Shown: positions 31,740 through 43,178 of the stretch, piece after piece | Numbering within the stretch: position 1 is the stretch's first letter | Layout: each line of letters starts with the position of its first letter | From: Trematomus loennbergii | Lineage: Eukaryota; Chordata; Actinopteri; Perciformes; Nototheniidae | DNA: 64,000 nt | Reading direction: 5' to 3' | NCBI GenBank assembly: GCA_012861695.1 | Contig: JAAOOA010000056.1 | Coordinates: 3,445,760-3,509,759 of the forward strand | The notes under the pieces: model-generated | Told to the model about the DNA's origin: nothing | The model's input: the letters and a program-made list of their open reading frames with translations, nothing else | The model's database searches: none | Position numbers and translations under genes: made by a program

Positions 31740-32131
31740 CAGTGTCCAAACTACGGTCCACGAGCCATTTTGAATCGGCCTTCAGCAAATTAAAAAAGTA
31801 TAATGAAATATGGCCCACAAATTAAACTTGTGCTTGTCTTATATTGTACTTTTTAAATATATACGCTCAAATGTATTACACAGTATTCATGTGTTAGTAA
31901 GCACAGTTTTTAAAGTTGAAACATGTTCTAACAAATTTAAGTTGATAAGAAAATAGCCCAATAACTTATTTACATATCAAGCTTGAAATATACCCTTCAT
32001 ATTTCCTCTTATAAGAGGCTTCTGTTTTGAGGATGAGCTTCTTACAAAATGAATGAAACCCTATGAGAGCTGTGATGTAGATGATATTTTTCTGTATGTG
32101 GCCAACAGTGAAAAAAGTTTGGACACCCCTG
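31740..32131. mobile_element. hAT MITE, decayed
   Basis: CAGTGTCCAAACT at the left, AGTTTGGACACCCCTG at the right. No clear TSD (ttagaagc versus ggttagat). The termini belong to the same general group as 1719-2133. Confidence 0.65.
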
Positions 32132-33401
32132 GGTTAGATAGACCTTATATTGAAATCTAAAGCGCCTCTTAGCATTGCAGTAACATGTCCCCATTGTCTC
32201 ACACAAACTTACTCTTTGTTCCACATGTCGCTTGTTGGCATCTTTTCCAACTATTGTTACAGTATTTGGTGAGTGAAATAGCAAGCCATGGGTAGAAGGT
32301 AATTCTTTGAGCAACATTTGTTTAGCATATTTATTTCGTAGTCCTCAGCACATCTCAGAACTGTACAGCAAGCAGAATCTCAGATCAGAAAAAAAGTTGT
32401 TAAGAGTATGTACCCAGTGTACTTTCTAAAGGTGACAGGAAAACACTGTGCATGCAGAACATACATCTATAACTACAGCGTCCTTCCGGTCCACTGTTTG
32501 TTATGATCTTGCAGTTTAAAGTGGCGGAAGCCATTATGTGCACATCAGCAACTAAACTTGCTTTCTACTGATTGTTGTGTCAACTGTAAGAAGACTGACT
32601 ATGACACAAAAATGACTTTAGGATGGATGATGACGTACAAAATATACTTTTCCTTTCTGGAGAAAAGGTAATGTGTGTGTTCTTTGTTTCAGTATACAGT
32701 AGTTAGGGTAACCAGCTTTAGAATCCTGTAAAGTGCAAGGTCCGTGAAAAGATACAAAAATCTCTGGGGGTACGGTTAATCCCTTTGAGGAGCTTCGCTT
32801 AAAGATTTTGGCCTTTTCTTTGGGATCCTTTCCCTTAGCTGATTAGCTCATTGTGCTAACTATAAAAACAAGTAGATCAGTCATTTTTTCCCTTAAATCT
32901 GTGTCGTTTCAATCTTGCTGAAAGATCAATATAACAATCAAGTACAGGTCTGACACGTTTCCCTTTAGCCATCATATGCTAATCATATGCTCTCTGTGTT
33001 ATTTCACCTGTGTTTTTTCTTCAGCTTTCACGTTCAGGGGTCTGAAGCAATCTCACTAAGTGTGACATGCAAACGTTGACCTCCCTTTCAAGGAAATGGA
33101 GATTTGGGTCAGTAACAGCTCTGCACAGAGAAACTGTTTCTACACCATCAGCAGGTTTTGTCGTTTGCATCTCCTCAACCCATCACCTCAACCCTTGAAG
33201 GCAAAAGAACATACTCAGCAGCTTAGCTACTGCACAGAGGCTGGGTGTTAATTTGCAGCCTTAACCTGCATTCTCTGAGTTTTCATATTACTTTCAGTCC
33301 ATAAATAAAGTTGCCTCATTTCATCAAAATGCTTGAATAGTTACTTTAAGAGATTAACATTCATCCCTAGATGCAGATGATAAACAGTGACGAACATTTA
33401 A
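32132..33401. other. Unassigned spacer
   Basis: AT-rich, no long frame or terminal repeat recognised. Confidence 0.4.
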
Positions 33402-33545
33402 TTAAAGGTCCTATGACATGCTTTTCCGGTTAATACCCGTCCCCTTGTGTGTTATGTAGCTTTTTATGCATGTAAACGGTCTGCAAAGTCACACACCCTC
33501 AAAGTACACCCCTGTAGCGAGTAAAACACAGAAAAGACCTGTCTA
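33402..33545 (+). mobile_element. Left end of a TTAA element
   Basis: TTAAAGGTCCTATGACATGC..., matching in inverse orientation the right end of the THAP element (19220-19365), including the cgtccccttgtgtgttatg and catgtaaacgg segments. Confidence 0.7.
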
Positions 33546-33597
33546 TGCTGCAGGGCCGAATTCACACATCCCCCCCAATATTCAGATACACTCAAAA

Positions 33598-33660
33598 TGT
33601 CCCCCCCCCCCCCCCAATAAATAGCAAAAATAACAAAAACTTTTTTTTTTTTTTTTTTAA
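33598..33660. repeat. Low-complexity C-run and T-run
   Basis: A run of 14 or more C and, 25 bp further on, about 18 T, just upstream of the L1 5' end. Confidence 0.9.
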
Positions 33661-33892
33661 ATAAAATTGGGGGATCACGTGATGCAGCAAAGCTAGGTAG
33701 ACGCTAGCCAGGGGCTCTCCATCCTAATTCAATTTAAATCCTATAAAAACACCCGAACCCACTTTTAATTTGGTCGGACGAATGCAGCATGGACTTGAGA
33801 TCAGGGAACAAACAACAACATTCAGCTGATGAGCAAATTCTGACATCTATAGAGAAAATTACTCCGAGACTTGTGAGCAAGAAGTTTGTGTA

Positions 33893-34136
33893 ATGGCGGC
33901 GGCGGCGGCACAGAAACACCTGAGCGGAGTAGACTCACTTATCCTTCAAGAGATAAGAAACGGCAATCAAGCCCTCTCCAGTAAACTTGACTCCAAAACC
34001 GCAGAAATTAATCAGTCTATCTCCGGACTGAAATCTATGCTGGATAAGTTGAGCTCCTGTGTAACCGAAGCGAAAGACCGTATTGGCACGGCAGAGGACC
34101 AGCTGGTGGACCTGGACTCTTGTGTTGTCAAGTTAA
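33893..34136 (+). pseudogene. L1 ORF1, N-terminal coiled-coil part
   Basis: ATG at 33893 opens an Ala-rich start (MAAAAAQKHLSG) and a heptad-rich region (SKLDSKTAEINQSISGL, later EDQLVDLD), the coiled coil by which L1 ORF1 proteins trimerise. A short frame from an ATG at 33790 (MDLRSGNKQQHSADEQ) ends in a stop at 33891-33893 overlapping this ATG; it is probably the original N terminus, separated by a frameshift. A TTAA element interrupts the frame at 34137. ORF1p is the RNA-binding chaperone of the L1 particle. Confidence 0.75.
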
Positions 34137-34516
34137 AGGTAGGGTAGGTAAGTTTGAGAAACCGGCTCGAGATACACTTTTTGTTATATTCCATGGAATG
34201 CTCTTAACATCCGATAGCAATGAATATCTTAAGTGCTTTGACAAAAAAATCCATAAAAAAATATCATCTGTGGAAGCCGTAATACTGTAAAAAGCACGAC
34301 CAATCATTTTAGCCGGCCCGGCTAAAATAACTGGATGGCCTACCTGCCTGTCAGCCTTCCATCTGTGCACAAACTTATCTCGTGCCCTCATTGGTCTTGT
34401 GCGCGTTCGTGTGTGTTGGAGGAGGGGCTCTGTAAGGAAGTGGCAGATTTTCTCCGGTTGTGTATTTTCAAATTCTAGCGATCTCGAGCCGGTTTCTCAA
34501 ACTTACCTACCCTACC
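34137..34516. mobile_element. TTAA MITE with 35-bp TIRs
   Basis: AGGTAGGGTAGGTAAGTTTG... and its inverse at 34482-34516; the TIRs are essentially perfect over 35 bp including aaaccggctcgagat. TTAA at 34133-34136 and 34517-34520. Removing the element and one TTAA restores the ORF1 frame. Confidence 0.95.
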
Positions 34517-34887
34517 TTAAGAAAAGAAAATGACTTTTTAATGGAGAAGGTCGACCAGCTTGAGAACTACAGCCGACGCAATAATATACGTGTCATTAAT
34601 CTCGTGGAAAGCTGCGAGGGAAACAATCCTGTAAACTTTTTTGTTCACTGGATCCCAGCCACCTTGGGACAAGAGCATTTTACCGAGCCCCTGATAATAG
34701 AGCGGGCACATCGGGCTTTTGGACCCCGTCCACCTGCAGACCAGAGACCGCGACCTGTTGTGATACGACTGCTCAAATGCCAAGACCGAGACAAGATCCT
34801 GCGCATCGCCGCACAGCGGTCCAGAGAAAATAAGGGTCCCATCAGGTACAACGGTAAGCCTGTGCTGTTTTTTCCCGACCTAAGCGC
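34517..34887 (+). pseudogene. L1 ORF1, RRM and start of C-terminal domain
   Basis: Continues ORF1 with EKVDQLENYSRRNNIRV, typical of the coiled-coil/RRM junction in L1 ORF1 proteins (Transposase_22 family), then IIERAHRAFGPR, RPVVIRLL and RDKILRIA, and ends at LFFPDLSA, where a hAT-like element is inserted. The rest of the C-terminal domain is missing or decayed. Confidence 0.85.
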
Positions 34888-36013
34888 TAGGGGTGTTGAA
34901 AATAATCGTTTCTACGATGCAGACGTGGACGATTCGGTATCGATGCAGTGACGGAAGATAATCGATTATAGCGTAGTAACGTTGCTTCCTGATTTTCCGG
35001 CCGCGGCTTTACTATAACGTTTTTTTTCTGTCACTTTAATATCAAATCGGTCGGTGACGCAGAGATCAGGGAACAGACGTGACAGCGGCACAGCGGCACA
35101 GCAACACCAAACAGGAGCAGTCTGCTTTATCCACCAACACAAGAACACCAGTCCAGAACCAACAGCAGAAGGACCCGCTCTGAATCACTCCGTGTCGCTG
35201 CGGCTCAGAGACACAAGGATTATGTTTTTCAAAAATAATCGCGTTACAATCATGTCAGGTTTTTGGTGGATTTAATTAAGTCTTGGATTGCAGAGTATGA
35301 ATGTCCTCTAGCAATTTTCAGACGATATATACGTGTGTAAAGTTTGTGAAGGCAGGAGGAAAAAAGCTTCCGCGATCACCGTCTCCTCTCCGTTCCTCCA
35401 AACCCCGCCCCCTCCCTGAAAATAATGAGTGACAGGCTGATAGTGACCCGATAGAAACTTTATTATTCACTTAATCACTGATTGAGATATAATGAAGCTA
35501 ACTTAATCTCATACATTCATGGGATTTATGTAACAGTAAGACAGAGAATGTAAGTGTGCTCCCACATGCAGTATTTTGTTTGTATATGCTATTGTAAATA
35601 CTCCTGTTGTCTGCTGTGTTCAGACTCAAGTCCTGTGTGTGATGCCACATTCAAGACATTCAGTGTCCTTTTTAACAGAAGACCGTTGCTAGAAGCTGCA
35701 GCTAGACTGCAGAAGTATTAGTTTTTTGTTTTTGAGGATGGAACAACTTCACACACAGATATAGGGAGGCTAGACCTATACAATTAATTTATTTTGGTTT
35801 ATAAATTAATGTCAAGACATTTATGTTATTGATTTCTGAAGCACGTTCTAAATAATAAAAAGAGAGTTCATATGTATTTACTGCATGTATGCATTGATGA
35901 AAAAGAAGCCAAGTGCAGTAATATAGAAAATTGAGGATGCAACGCATTGGTATGAATCGTGATGCACCGTGATGCATCGGGATATTGAATCGAATCGTTT
36001 TTTTCAGTATTTG
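34888..36013. mobile_element. hAT-like element inserted in L1 ORF1
   Basis: Begins TAGGGGTGTTGAAAATAATCG followed by gatgcag/gatcgat-type segments. The right part has the complementary series (gtgatgcatcgggatattg, aatcgaatcgttttt) but the final TIR bases are lost, so the right limit is approximate. Confidence 0.55.
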
Positions 36014-36323
36014 TAAACACTTTGTTTCACTCAATATTGGATAATTTGATATGATAATACATTTTCAGACAGAGCCCTGGGTTTAGTGAGATGTTTATTG
36101 AACTAGCCAGACATGCCACGCCTGTTAAGTGCAAGGTGCACATCCCAATTTGATAGGGTAGATGGTGCCGGATGTTCAGGAGTACGCACTTTGGGGGGAG
36201 AGGGGTGGGTGGGAGGTTTTCTTTTTTCTATTGTCAGTGCTTTATCTTACTTTTTGCCACTTTACTGCGGGAGATACATGTACACTTGCATGGTGACTTC
36301 ACAAAGAGGCCGTAATGCCATGA
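36014..36323 (+). other. L1 ORF1 tail and inter-ORF region
   Basis: Contains a G-rich stretch (ggggggagaggggtgggtgg) and leads directly into ORF2. No intact frame. Confidence 0.5.
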
Positions 36324-37099
36324 TCGATGTATACTTTTATTGTTGATGAACAGGGCAGTGCAATTGTTAGCTTTAATGTGAATGGGCTAAACGGACCGGT
36401 TAAAAGGAAAAGAGTCTCGACACACCTGAAAAAACTGCAAATTGATATTGCTTTTATACAAGAAACCCATCTTACCACACAGGAGCATAAGAAACTGAGG
36501 AGAGAATGGGTAGGACATATAGTTTCATCATCCTTTAATTCCAAAGCCAGGGGAGTAGCTATTTTAACAAATAAAAACACTCCAGTGACGATTGGAGAAA
36601 ACTATTATTGATCCATCAGGCCAATATGTATTAGTTAATTGTCAGATTTACTCAGAACCCTGGACACTTTTAAACTTATACGCACCCAACCATGATGATG
36701 CATCCTTTATTCAAGATATCTTTCTTAAGGTGTCAGGGGGACGACAAAAATACTGGTAGGGGGTGATTTTAATTTTTGCCTGGATCCTATTCTGGATAAG
36801 TCATCCTTGGCAGTATCTAAATCAAAAGCTGCCAAAACCACCCTGGCATTTATGAAAGATCTAAATTTGACAGATGTTTGGAGACAGATGCACCCTCAAA
36901 GCAGAGACAACTCTTTATATTCCTGTCCCATAAGTCTCATACTAGGATTGACCTTTTTCTCTTATCAACGCAGCTAGTTCATAGAGCATTGGAATCTGAA
37001 TATTTATCTAGGACCCTGTCTGATCATTCTCCTTTGACCCTGTCTATTTTGATGCCAGAAAAACTAACTCATATAGATGGCGACTGAAACCTACCCTTC
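36324..37099 (+). pseudogene. L1 ORF2, AP-endonuclease domain, frameshifted
   Basis: The APE-type endonuclease blocks appear in order: SFNVNGLNGP, DIAFIQETHL, GVAILTNKN, then after a frame change GGDFNFCLDP (about 36760), SHTRIDLFLLS (about 36930) and SDHSPLTLSI (about 37020). These carry the catalytic Asn, Glu, Asp and His. Frame changes near 36605 and 36735-36760 inactivate it. In life this nicks target DNA for target-primed reverse transcription. Confidence 0.85.
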
Positions 37100-37107
37100 T
37101 TCAAAAA

Positions 37108-37844
37108 CAGTGGCGAGCCGTGAGCTTTATACCTAGGCCCTCTGACCCCACCAATTCCCTCGAAAAAAAAAAAAAAAAAGAGTTATTACGTCACAGCGTA
37201 TACTTCAGCGGAATATCAAAACAACGGCCCAGGGTGCAAAATGCATCAATGACAGCGACCCTCTACCACACAAAACAACACCTGTGAACCCGATTTGTGT
37301 TCTTTGACATTGAAAATGATGTTGCATTGTGTTTGTTACTTTCGTTGCAGTTGTATGTCTTAAGTGTAATTTGGCATGCTTTTATTTTGAAGGCGAGTTC
37401 ACGCTGTTGACAGGAAGTTGTTGTTGCTACGGAAACAAGAAAAGTTTCACAGCGGGCGGAACGTGTCATAAAGTCCGCGATAATAAAACCCACCCATTTA
37501 GAGGGAAGATATGATTGGTCAATTGTACTGTCATTTGACATTACTCTCCGTTCAGTTACTATAGCGGGCCCTCTGTGAATCGCAGAGAGGGCCAGACGAG
37601 CTTCTTCATGTAACCATTCACATTCAACAGAGACTGAACAGGCAGATTCGAAGGATTTATTTCTTTGGAAATGTTATTTTAAATACAATTAAATCAAGTT
37701 TTTTTTCGGTAAAACTAATGAAAAATATAACAAAAATAATATTAAAAAAATATATATTTAAAAAAAATATATATTTTTAAATGTTTTTAAATATTATTTT
37801 TTAGAATATCTTAGGCCCTCACAGAGGCTGACGGCTCGCCACTG
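37108..37844. mobile_element. hAT element in L1 ORF2, perfect TSD
   Basis: CAGTGGCGAGCCGTGAG ... CTGACGGCTCGCCACTG, with a perfect TSD ttcaaaaa at 37100-37107 and 37845-37852. Same family as 46007. An A-run at about 37164 and T/A-rich right part. Confidence 0.95.
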
Positions 37845-37903
37845 TTCAAAAACCAGATTTTGCATGTTTATTAGGACCAGATAAAGCTATTCTGCGAGAC
37901 TAA

Positions 37904-38436
37904 CAGTACGTCTACACAGCAGCGTTAAAAAAATCTTGGAGGTGGGCGTATCTGAAGCTTGAGGATTTTTTGCGAGCAACCAATCACATGAATCTCCCGC
38001 CCGCGACATACGAAGCAAAAAAGCCCGAAGTAAACTGGATATAAACTCCCCAAAACAGGCGAAAACCTACCACTGTCTCTGCCACCTCCCTCCATGCCTG
38101 GCTCCTCCGGTTTATATCCCGGTAGGTCTGGTCATAAAGCACCGGGTGATTGATTCGCTACCGCTAATTTCTCCTCCATTTTTGGAATATGAGGAAATGA
38201 CCTGCGGTGTCTCTCCCAGCATACACGCCGTTGATTGGCTAGAGCTTGAACTGTCAGATTTGCGTACACGGGATTTGATTGGCTGACGCTTCCACCTCAG
38301 CCTCAAAAGTGAACATTGTTCAACTTTGAATCCTCAAAATCCTGAAAATCTCCGCTCGCAAAGTGACGTCACCCCATTCAAAGTGAATGGGCAGAAGCGT
38401 TTCAAGATTTTTTAACGCTGCTGTGTAGACGTTCCG
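37904..38436 (-). mobile_element. PIF/Harbinger-like element, 533 bp, TAA TSD
   Basis: CAGTACGTCTACACAGCAGC... and ...GCTGCTGTGTAGACGTTCCG, TIRs of ~30 bp with two mismatches near the tip; TAA at 37901-37903 and 38437-38439. The flanks join cleanly in L1 ORF2. A MADF-type coding remnant lies inside. Confidence 0.8.
38040..38202 (-). pseudogene. MADF/Myb-like domain remnant
   Basis: An ATG at about 38202 gives MEEKLAVA. After a frame change the strand reads RINHPVLYDQTYRDINRRSQ, then AWREVAETVVG, the HPxLYD and AWxxVA pattern of MADF domains in the second protein of Harbinger elements. It ends near a possible splice donor (gtaggt). Damaged by at least one indel and too short to act. Confidence 0.65.
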
Positions 38437-39080
38437 TAACTGTCCTTCCTCCCCCAATAGTTTTATACTATGGGACACACTTAAAGCTTATCTAAGGGGA
38501 CAAATAATCTCTTGTACAAAAGGTATTAAAAGAAATATATGGCAGAAATAGAAAAACTGGAAACAGATATTTTGAAATTGGAAAAGGAGTTTCAACAATC
38601 TGGGTCCAAGGTATTATACCAATGCTGTTAAACATGAAGCTCAAATACAATACGCTACACACTTATAAAATTGAAAAAGCCATTTTAAGAACTAAACAAA
38701 GGTATTATGAATTGGGAGAGAAGGCACATACAATTCTGTCCTGGCAACTGAGAAAAGAGGAAAGCTCAAGAACAATTAACGCAATTCAAACTGAAGCGGG
38801 TTCAGTGTCACATAACCCGGTAGAAATTAATGACACATTTAAACAGTTTTATGCAAATTTATATACATCGGAATCACCAGAAGATCTGACTAAAATTGAT
38901 GAATTCCTGTCCACTATTGACTTGCCAAAACTTGGCCAAGAAGACCAAAATAAACTTGATCTTCCCAACACTCAGAAAGAAATTGAAAAGGCTTTGGGCT
39001 CATTGCAATCTAATAAATCGCCGGGGGAAGATGGTTTCCCACCAGAATTTTACAGAGAATTTAAGGATTTACTCATCCAA
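38437..39080 (+). pseudogene. L1 ORF2, linker and start of RT
   Basis: The frame at 38622-39080 reads TKQRYYELGEKAHTILSWQL, FYANLYTSESP, then KEIEKALGSLQSNKSPGEDG and FPPEFYREF: the region just before and at RT block 0/1 in L1 and Tx1 proteins (NKSPGxDG). It stops at about 39080, where foreign TTAA-family sequence begins. The catalytic FADD region is not here. Confidence 0.85.
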
Positions 39081-39238
39081 CAAGCCGTTTAGGACAGAGA
39101 GTGAATACACATACTATACAGAGATGCTGTATGAGAAACCAATGTGAGTTTGGAAAATTGCACAATATAAATCTATTCTGGTATACCTCAACAATGGAAT
39201 TATGATCAGTAGAAATGGCCATGTCATGGGACCTTTAA
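39081..39238. mobile_element. TTAA element terminal fragment
   Basis: gtttaggacagagagtgaat ... ccatgtcatgggacctTTAA, nearly identical to 16257-16420. The left border has no TTAA, so it is an end fragment joined to truncated L1. Confidence 0.7.
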
Positions 39239-40559
39239 GTCTTTACCTTGCGACGTGTTGGAGTCAATTATGAGCCTGTTGTCCGGAGCCCTTTCAGCTC
39301 ACTGTGGCTGTTTTTTAATTGGCCAACTGTCACACAGTTAGTCTGTTTCATAATCGTATGTTTTTTGTCAGTATATTTGAAATGACCAGGTTAGCTATGT
39401 TAGCTAACTAGCTTACAGCAGATTTGCAATAATATCTGAAGGAATCATGTAATCACATTGTTCAAATATGCCGATAAAACATTTTAGGTATGTTTCCAGT
39501 GACGGTGATATTTGGCCAATTTATAATTCCAGAACCTCACCAAGTGCTCCGGTCCCAGCTGTGTGCGTCACATTTTAGTGTCCCCTGGGTTTGTTGTGTT
39601 TTAAGCTTCTTGCAGCGATTTTTTATTTGCATTGTTTTGAATATGCAGCATTTCGGTTATGCAGCGCCGAAATGCGCATGTTTCATCAAGTTGGTAAAGA
39701 TGTTTATTAATTTGCATGTGTTTTGGCACAGTTGTGCTGTTTTATTTGAAACTGCAACGTTGTTTTATTTGAAACTGCAAAGCGGTTCTCCTGATATAGA
39801 AGTTGGCCCCTGTCGGCCACCGGAGGTTTGTACTATTTTACCCTGATCAATGCCACCAAGCTAAACCGCAAGATGGTGAGCATTGTATCAATCACGGTCC
39901 TCCCAACTATAGAGGGACAAACAAGGTTGTGTATGTGTTTGTGTGTGTGATTATGTGTGTGAAGTGGGGGTACAGTCCTTGTATTCCCCTGGGCAGAGCC
40001 ATGGAGCCGGACACCAGGAAGCTAAAATCCCTGTCTGTCTGGACCCCTGTGGGACATTGGACCACCCAGCTTGATCCCACTGAGCTGATTGGCTCAGAGC
40101 AGATAACCAAGCAGAATTCTGACTATTCACAGGGACCAATTGGCAGAAGCATGGGAAAATAATACATGGGAAATATCTTATAGTCAGTCCAAATGTTATC
40201 TTAATCCACCACACGTCAGTGAGCAGCTGAAAGATAAAATCATGGATTTAACCAATTGTTTATCTCAAACTTGTAATAAAAAAAGTAAAACTTGGACCTC
40301 ACTGAACCAACTTCACGTTAATATAGTATTTACGATTAATCTTTGGTCCTATCTTTCAAATGAATTTCTTATTCGGCAGCACAAGTTCAAAAGCAGTGTA
40401 TTCCAACAAACTGTTAACTTGCACTCTCGACAAACCATTCATTCCCTTATACATTCATCTGCGAGTGTACGTGGTTGCAAATATTGCAAATTTGAACTTG
40501 CTATTAACTGAGGAACCATGTGCTTTATTTAGTTGTTTAGTTTGTTAGAGTTGTTGATC
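39239..40559. other. Unassigned, with one repeat shared with 51640
   Basis: Around 39670-39740, gcgcatgtttcatcaagttg and gcatgtgttttggcaca recur at about 51630-51725, so they belong to an unnamed dispersed repeat. The tail tgttttatttgaaactgcaa is duplicated at 39735 and 39760. The rest is unrecognised. Confidence 0.4.
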
Positions 40560-40720
40560 TTATATGAGCCAGAGTGCAGCCCGGGTCTTACAGCCAGTCC
40601 CCCAGCTCTGGAACTCCCCGTCAGTAACTTTAAAATCAAAAACATTTGTATTGTTAGCAGCATTTTGTTTTATTTCCAACATGTCTTGTCTGTTTGTATT
40701 TTAAATTATTATTATTTTCT
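40560..40720 (+). repeat. Possible L2-like LINE C-terminal fragment
   Basis: cagtcccccagctctggaac gives P-Q-L-W-N-S, as in the conserved APxLWNSLP end of L2-type ORF2 proteins; only a few residues remain. Confidence 0.35.
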
Positions 40721-40989
40721 AATACAAATCTAAGGCCTTTCTGCATTTTTTTAATGTATAAATTAAATGGTCTGATTGTATACAAATTAATTTATAGATT
40801 ACCTGTATTATTACCTGAACACAACCATCTCTGACTAGATAATCAGTTGATAGGTTGTTGAGGAGCAATACAGTGCCTTTTGGAATTCTGTTATTGTCTT
40901 TTATTCGAAAAGATGCATATTCAGGGATTTACAATGTACTAACACAATTAAAATATCAGCTTAAAAGCCTGACCTGAATGATAATCAAA

Positions 40990-41215
40990 TATAGGCTTTT
41001 ATTTATTTTTTGGAATTGATGCAAGGTTGGCTGATAACATGTATCCTTCCAATCCGGGAAAATAAGCCTGCATTCGTGGGCCGCATTCGGAGGAGTCTCG
41101 TCTCTTTTTTTTTATTGGGACAGCCTTCTTTCGGCGGAAGTGACGTATGCGGTCTACAAATGCAGCCTCCGAAGGGTGCAGCCCCTGAATTGAGACACGG
41201 CCAATGAGACAATCA
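40990..41215. repeat. Possible short inverted-repeat element
   Basis: gggccgcattcggagga (41080-41096) is partly mirrored by gcctccgaagggtgcagccc (41164-41183), suggesting a small foldback or MITE. No TSD was found. Confidence 0.3.
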
Positions 41216-42294
41216 AACAGGAGGGAAAACACAGGAAGGAAGACAAGTCAAGAACCAGGGAGAACAGAATTTCAAAATAAAACAGGAAACTATACACACA
41301 CAAAACTAAAATCATGAAAACAACATTACTTAACATTACTTTTATATCATTAGTGACACAACATGTTGGATAATAAGTGAATTATGATGATTCCAAAAAT
41401 AGCAACTGTATAGATGTTCAGCCCTGATATCTTCTCAATAAACTATTGTTTTGTATATCTTTGATTTAGTTGAAACCCAGTGATGCAAATCGCCTTTGTA
41501 AATCATTATGAGAAGCTCTTTAAGGTCACAGTCCTAACAGCCTTACCAATGTTGGGCATGGGAATTTCTGCTCTAAGACATAACATGTCTCATGTCTTAT
41601 GTTCTTAAGTCTTTGAATCTGATTATATATCTCTTTGGCAGTTTGACTTATCTGTGTGACGCATTTAATCTATCACAGGAAAACTCAATAGTCTGCATTC
41701 ATTCAACAAACAGACCACATAGTGCATGGAGGAATGTGTTTCAACAAGATGTTGTACAATTTAAGATGCCAAAGTCAAAGGCATGTGAGCTGTTGCCGTG
41801 CTGCTGCAATGATTTTAATCTGTGTATGATCTCAATCTTCTCTTTCTTCATGTCATCATATTATACATTCAAATATAAAGCATTACATACTAGGGTTTGA
41901 GGGCACTTTAACTGCTGACATTTACAACCCGTGCTTTTGCGGTTTGAAACAACAAAATATGGCAGTTTATTATTAGATAATTGGTTTACAGTTCAAACTA
42001 TATGAAATATTGGCATAGAGATGGAGATGACGCATGACAAAGGTCAGTGGCTGGACTCATGTTTTCTCATCTGACACATATCACCAGGATTATGTTTTTT
42101 TACAACTTAAAAATATCTCATAAATATGTTTTTTTCTATTCATTTATTTGACTTTAACTACGGTTAAGGTGGAGCGCCACCAACTTTTAACATCAATGAG
42201 ATTTCCTGAGAAGAAGTGATGCTGTAGGCTATACAGTATTTGAAAAAAAGTTGCATAAAAGCTTTAGTATCTCCAGAGGAAGCAGTGTGAAATC
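41216..42294. other. Unassigned spacer
   Basis: AT-rich; no terminal repeats or coding motifs recognised. Confidence 0.4.
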
Positions 42295-42671
42295 TTAAAG
42301 AGGACATATTGTGCTCATTCTCAGGTTGATATTTGTATTTAGTGTCTCTACTGGGACATGTCTCCATGCTTTAATGTTCAAAAAGCTCTTTATTTTTCTC
42401 ATACTGCCTGTGCTGCAGCACCTCTTTTCACCCTATGTCTGAAACCAGAGCCCAGTCTGCTCTGATTGGTTAGCTGGCCGGCTCTGTTGTGATTGGTCAA
42501 CTGAGAGATGTTGCAGCTTAGCCTATCATGTACAATATGTTAGAGCACTAACCAATAGAAGTGCAAATGTTTCATAGTGATGTCACTATGTTACAGAAGT
42601 CAACAACGGAGTCCAATGGAGGCATTTCAGGCAGGGGGGGACCCTCCAAAAGCATAACAGGACCTCTTTAA
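42295..42671. mobile_element. TTAA MITE, complete
   Basis: TTAA-AGAGGACATATTGTGCTC ... AGCATAACAGGACCTC-TTTAA. TTAA on both sides; internal ctctgattggtt blocks. Relatives: 2753-2850 (fragment) and 58340-58660 (inverse, diverged). Confidence 0.9.
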
Positions 42672-43178
42672 TGTCCTCAAGTGATGGAGGCTGGAAGTCT
42701 GAAGAAGAAAGAAATATGGAGGTGTGGCTCTAGAACAAAGAGAGCTTACCAAAACTCTGTCGCTAAAACCTTAAGACGCCTAAATCTTTGACCGAACTGC
42801 CAGCCGTTGAATTGGATTGTGGTTAATGTAGGCGGCAGGTAAGAAGAATGTTTGTAATTAAAACAATTTTGAAGCTTGTCTCTGTCAGGGTTGGGGAAAA
42901 TAGTACCCAAATGCAGAAAAAGGACTAAAAAAGGTAAGGTAACAAAAAGCGAGCTTTATTCCAAAAAAAAGCTGATGACAAAAGAAAACAAGAAACCAAT
43001 TAACATTAACAAAACTGGGGAGCACGACAGACAGGAACAAACTTACAGGCGGGAACAGGCAGGAGACATGGGTTGCAGTCGAATAGTCCATTTAGCTTAA
43101 GAACCTTCCTAACGGAGTGAAATGACCCGGAAGTACCTCAATGGCAGCCATGATAAGTGCCGTTCGAATTCTCTAGAT

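Larger units (their letters stand above)
33665..39080 (+). mobile_element. L1-type LINE interrupted by four insertions and truncated by a fifth
   Basis: The 5' region begins about 33665 (gggggatcacgtgatgcagc). ORF1 and ORF2 pieces follow in order on the plus strand, separated by elements at 34137-34516, 34888-36013, 37108-37844 and 37904-38436. It is cut off inside the RT region at about 39080 by a TTAA-family fragment. Flanks on either side of the first, third and fourth insertions join back in frame. Confidence 0.85.

Noticed and set aside
39490..40162. 118-119-codon frames
   Set aside because: No motif; the region includes a dispersed repeat shared with about 51640.
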